DNA from: Clostridia bacterium
GTDB taxonomy: Bacteria; Bacillota; Clostridia; Oscillospirales; CAG-272
Assembly (NCBI GenBank): GCA_017504335.1
Contig: JAFVRI010000187.1
Span: forward strand, 1-31,935
Reading direction: 5' to 3'
Length of the DNA: 31,935 nucleotides
The translations under genes were made by a program, and so were the position numbers. Under the pieces are notes generated by a model, which saw nothing but the letters and a program-made list of their open reading frames with translations, did no database searches and was not told the origin of the DNA. Positions 30,721 through 31,935 of the stretch are shown piece by piece (position 1 is the stretch's first letter; every line of letters starts with the position of its first letter).

Positions 30721-31638
30721 ATGGAATCAATCTATGATATTGTAATCGTGGGGGGAGGGCCGGCGGGTTATACTGCCGCCCTCTATGCCGCAAGAGCGGG
30801 TCTTTCCACGCTGGTGTTGGAGAAATTCTCCGCAGGCGGTCAGATGACCGAGACCCCCATGATCGAAAATTACCCCGGCGTTCCCGATGGGATCGATGGG
30901 TTTTCCTTGGGTGATCAAATGAAACGGGGAGCGGAGCGCTTTGGTGCCGAGACACGGCAGACCGAGGTGCTTTCCATGACTCTGACCGAATCGCCCAAGT
31001 CGATTCAGACCGATAGCGGTACCGTCCTTGCGCGGGCGGTAATCCTCGCTATGGGTGCGGTCCATCGCCATCTTGGGGTGGAGCATGAGCAGGAATTGAT
31101 CGGCAGAGGCGTGGGCTATTGTGCCGCCTGTGACGGTATGCTCTACCGCGGCAAGACGGTCGCGGTGGTGGGTGGAGGAAATTCCGCCGCTTCGGATGCC
31201 CTGCTTCTGTCCAAGCTCTGCAAAAAGGTATACGTGATCCACCGACGTGACACGCTCCGTGCCACAAGGATCTATCACGATCCCCTCATGAAGGCGGAGA
31301 ATGTGGAGATCCTTTGGGACAGTGCTGTGCGGGAGCTTTTGTTTGACAGAAAACTCGAAGGTGTTCGCGTTGAAAACCTGAAGAACGGGGAAGAAACCAC
31401 CCTTTCCTTGGATGGACTCTTTATCAGCATCGGTCGCTCTCCCGCCACTGAGATCGTAGCAGGGCAGGTTGAGCTGGATCCCTTTGGCTACATCGTCGCC
31501 GATGAATCCACCAAAACAAATCTTCCCGGTGTGTTCGCCGCAGGCGATATCCGAGAAAAATCCCTCCGTCAGATCGTTACCGCCGCCTCCGATGGCGCCG
31601 TCGCCGCTCATTTCGCGGAAGAATATCTGACGGTGTGA
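30721..31638 (+). CDS. trxB: Thioredoxin reductase
   Basis: A 305-residue flavoprotein reducing thioredoxin from NAD(P)H. FAD motif GGGPAGY (11-17), redox site CAACDG (Cys134, Cys137; CATCDG is commoner), nucleotide motif VVGGGNSAASDA, HRRD (typical of NADPH use) and the FAD end-motif AAGDIREK. The ribosome site is weak (GAGG upstream). Two bases after its stop the tandem GGACGCG tract of a composite repeat starts. With no separate rubredoxin reductase seen, TrxB or an unlinked enzyme might feed rubredoxin; this is speculation. Confidence 0.95.
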   Translation: MESIYDIVIVGGGPAGYTAALYAARAGLSTLVLEKFSAGGQMTETPMIENYPGVPDGIDGFSLGDQMKRGAERFGAETRQTEVLSMTLTESPKSIQTDSGTVLARAVILAMGAVHRHLGVEHEQELIGRGVGYCAACDGMLYRGKTVAVVGGGNSAASDALLLSKLCKKVYVIHRRDTLRATRIYHDPLMKAENVEILWDSAVRELLFDRKLEGVRVENLKNGEETTLSLDGLFISIGRSPATEIVAGQVELDPFGYIVADESTKTNLPGVFAAGDIREKSLRQIVTAASDGAVAAHFAEEYLTV

Positions 31639-31789
31639 TGGGACGCGAGGACGCGAGGACGCGGGGGATGCGGGGACGCGGTCGCTTTTGAAAAAGCTCC
31701 GCAAAACTTTTCATACAAATAATTTTTGACCTTTGTGCATTCTCCTCGTGATTATTTTTATAAAACGGCATTGTTCTTTCTCTAATGTA

Positions 31790-31841
31790 GAAAACCATCG
31801 GACTGCGTTGCTGTCGCACGCCACCGATGGTTTTCTTTTTT
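31790..31841 (+). terminator. Intrinsic terminator of the fprA-trxB cluster, within repeat copy 5
   Basis: GAAAACCATCGG (31790-31801) pairs perfectly with CCGATGGTTTTC (31824-31835), then TTTTTT. Compared with copy 3, one G-C pair is replaced by A-T on both arms. Confidence 0.85.
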
Positions 31842-31842
31842 G

Positions 31843-31863
31843 CGGGACGTCGAGGACGTCCCG
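31843..31863. other. Perfect 9-bp inverted repeat between two repeat copies
   Basis: CGGGACGTC (31843-31851) and GACGTCCCG (31855-31863) around a three-base loop. It sits at the junction of the two face-to-face copies. Confidence 0.6.
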
Positions 31864-31878
31864 TTATAGATACAAAAA

Positions 31879-31917
31879 GAAATCCGTCGGTGGCGCAGCA
31901 GCCGTCCGACGGATTTC
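31879..31917 (-). terminator. Hairpin of the inverted repeat copy at the window end
   Basis: GAAATCCGTCGG (31879-31890) pairs perfectly with CCGACGGATTTC (31906-31917) around a 15-base loop. On the minus strand it is followed by a T-rich run. It presumably serves a gene entering from beyond the window. Confidence 0.6.
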
Positions 31918-31935
31918 TACCTTAGAGAAAAAACA

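Larger units (their letters stand above)
31639..31935. repeat. Composite 3'-end repeat, copy 5 (pair, cut by the window end)
   Basis: The first copy begins two bases after the trxB stop. Four to five GGACGCG/GGATGCG units are followed by GTCGCTTTTGAAAAAGC, CATACAAATAATTTTTG, TTGTGCATTCTCCTCG, TTCTTTCTCTAATGTAG and a terminator hairpin (31790-31841). A perfect 9-bp GGACGTC-centred hairpin (31843-31863) follows. An inverted second copy then starts with its hairpin (31879-31917) and CTACCTTAGAGAAAAAACA, and runs off the window. No gene lies in this stretch of nearly 300 bases. Confidence 0.85.

Noticed and set aside
1..31935. Similar sequence at both window ends as a sign of a circular molecule
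   Set aside because: The ends differ by an indel and a substitution, both are copies of a dispersed repeat also found inside the window, and gene content is chromosomal.

Overview
The window (31,935 bp, moderately GC-rich by eye) looks like chromosome of an endospore-forming-lineage Clostridia bacterium, probably an uncultured gut member of the Firmicutes. Three things point there: the sporulation genes ylbJ, yqfC and yqfD, the Firmicutes core block yqfC-yqfD-phoH-ybeY-era-recO, and an anaerobe's flavodiiron/rubredoxin set. Strong AGGAGG-type ribosome sites and sigma-A promoters with 17-bp spacers recur. I see no phage, transposase, CRISPR array, tRNA or rRNA.

Layout. (1) 147-5880, minus strand: one tight operon, nudix-GDPD-DUF1015-UDG-AEC permease-malQ, read from a promoter at 5917-5945. 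(2) 6023-6493: rnhA, divergent from that operon. (3) 6705-11154, plus strand: a maltose-type operon of a PTS permease (broken by a +1 frameshift), a mapP-like maltose 6'-phosphate phosphatase and a second malQ. (4) 11478-14732, minus strand: yceD-rpmF, a trigger-factor-like lipoprotein, ymdB, mrnC and a frameshifted cyclophilin. (5) 14973-16494, plus: nnrD and a YigZ-family gene. (6) ylbJ (minus), divergent from 17912-25045 (plus): yqfC-yqfD-phoH-ybeY-era-recO-mutS2. (7) prs, then tetR with its ABC exporter, then fprA-rubredoxin-trxA-trxB.

How genes work together. The PTS protein would import and phosphorylate maltose, the MapP-like enzyme would remove the phosphate, and MalQ would disproportionate the maltose or maltodextrins. 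PhoH, YbeY, Era, RecO and MutS2 form a ribosome/RNA-maturation and DNA-maintenance block. FprA takes electrons from rubredoxin to reduce O2 or NO, and the adjacent TrxA/TrxB pair maintains thiols.

The least ordinary signal is non-coding. A composite repeat of about 150-190 bp occurs at five places (1-146, 6457-6609, 11169-11477, 16495-16680, 31639-31935), several times as face-to-face pairs. It usually begins at or within 3 bases of a stop codon, and runs through an 8-9 bp GC-rich tandem tract and a conserved AT-rich core to a terminator-like hairpin whose base pairs covary between copies. In rnhA the repeat supplies the last codons of the protein. Both window ends lie inside copies, as expected if a high-copy repeat broke the assembly. 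A separate palindromic element of about 100 bp lies at 16713-16812.
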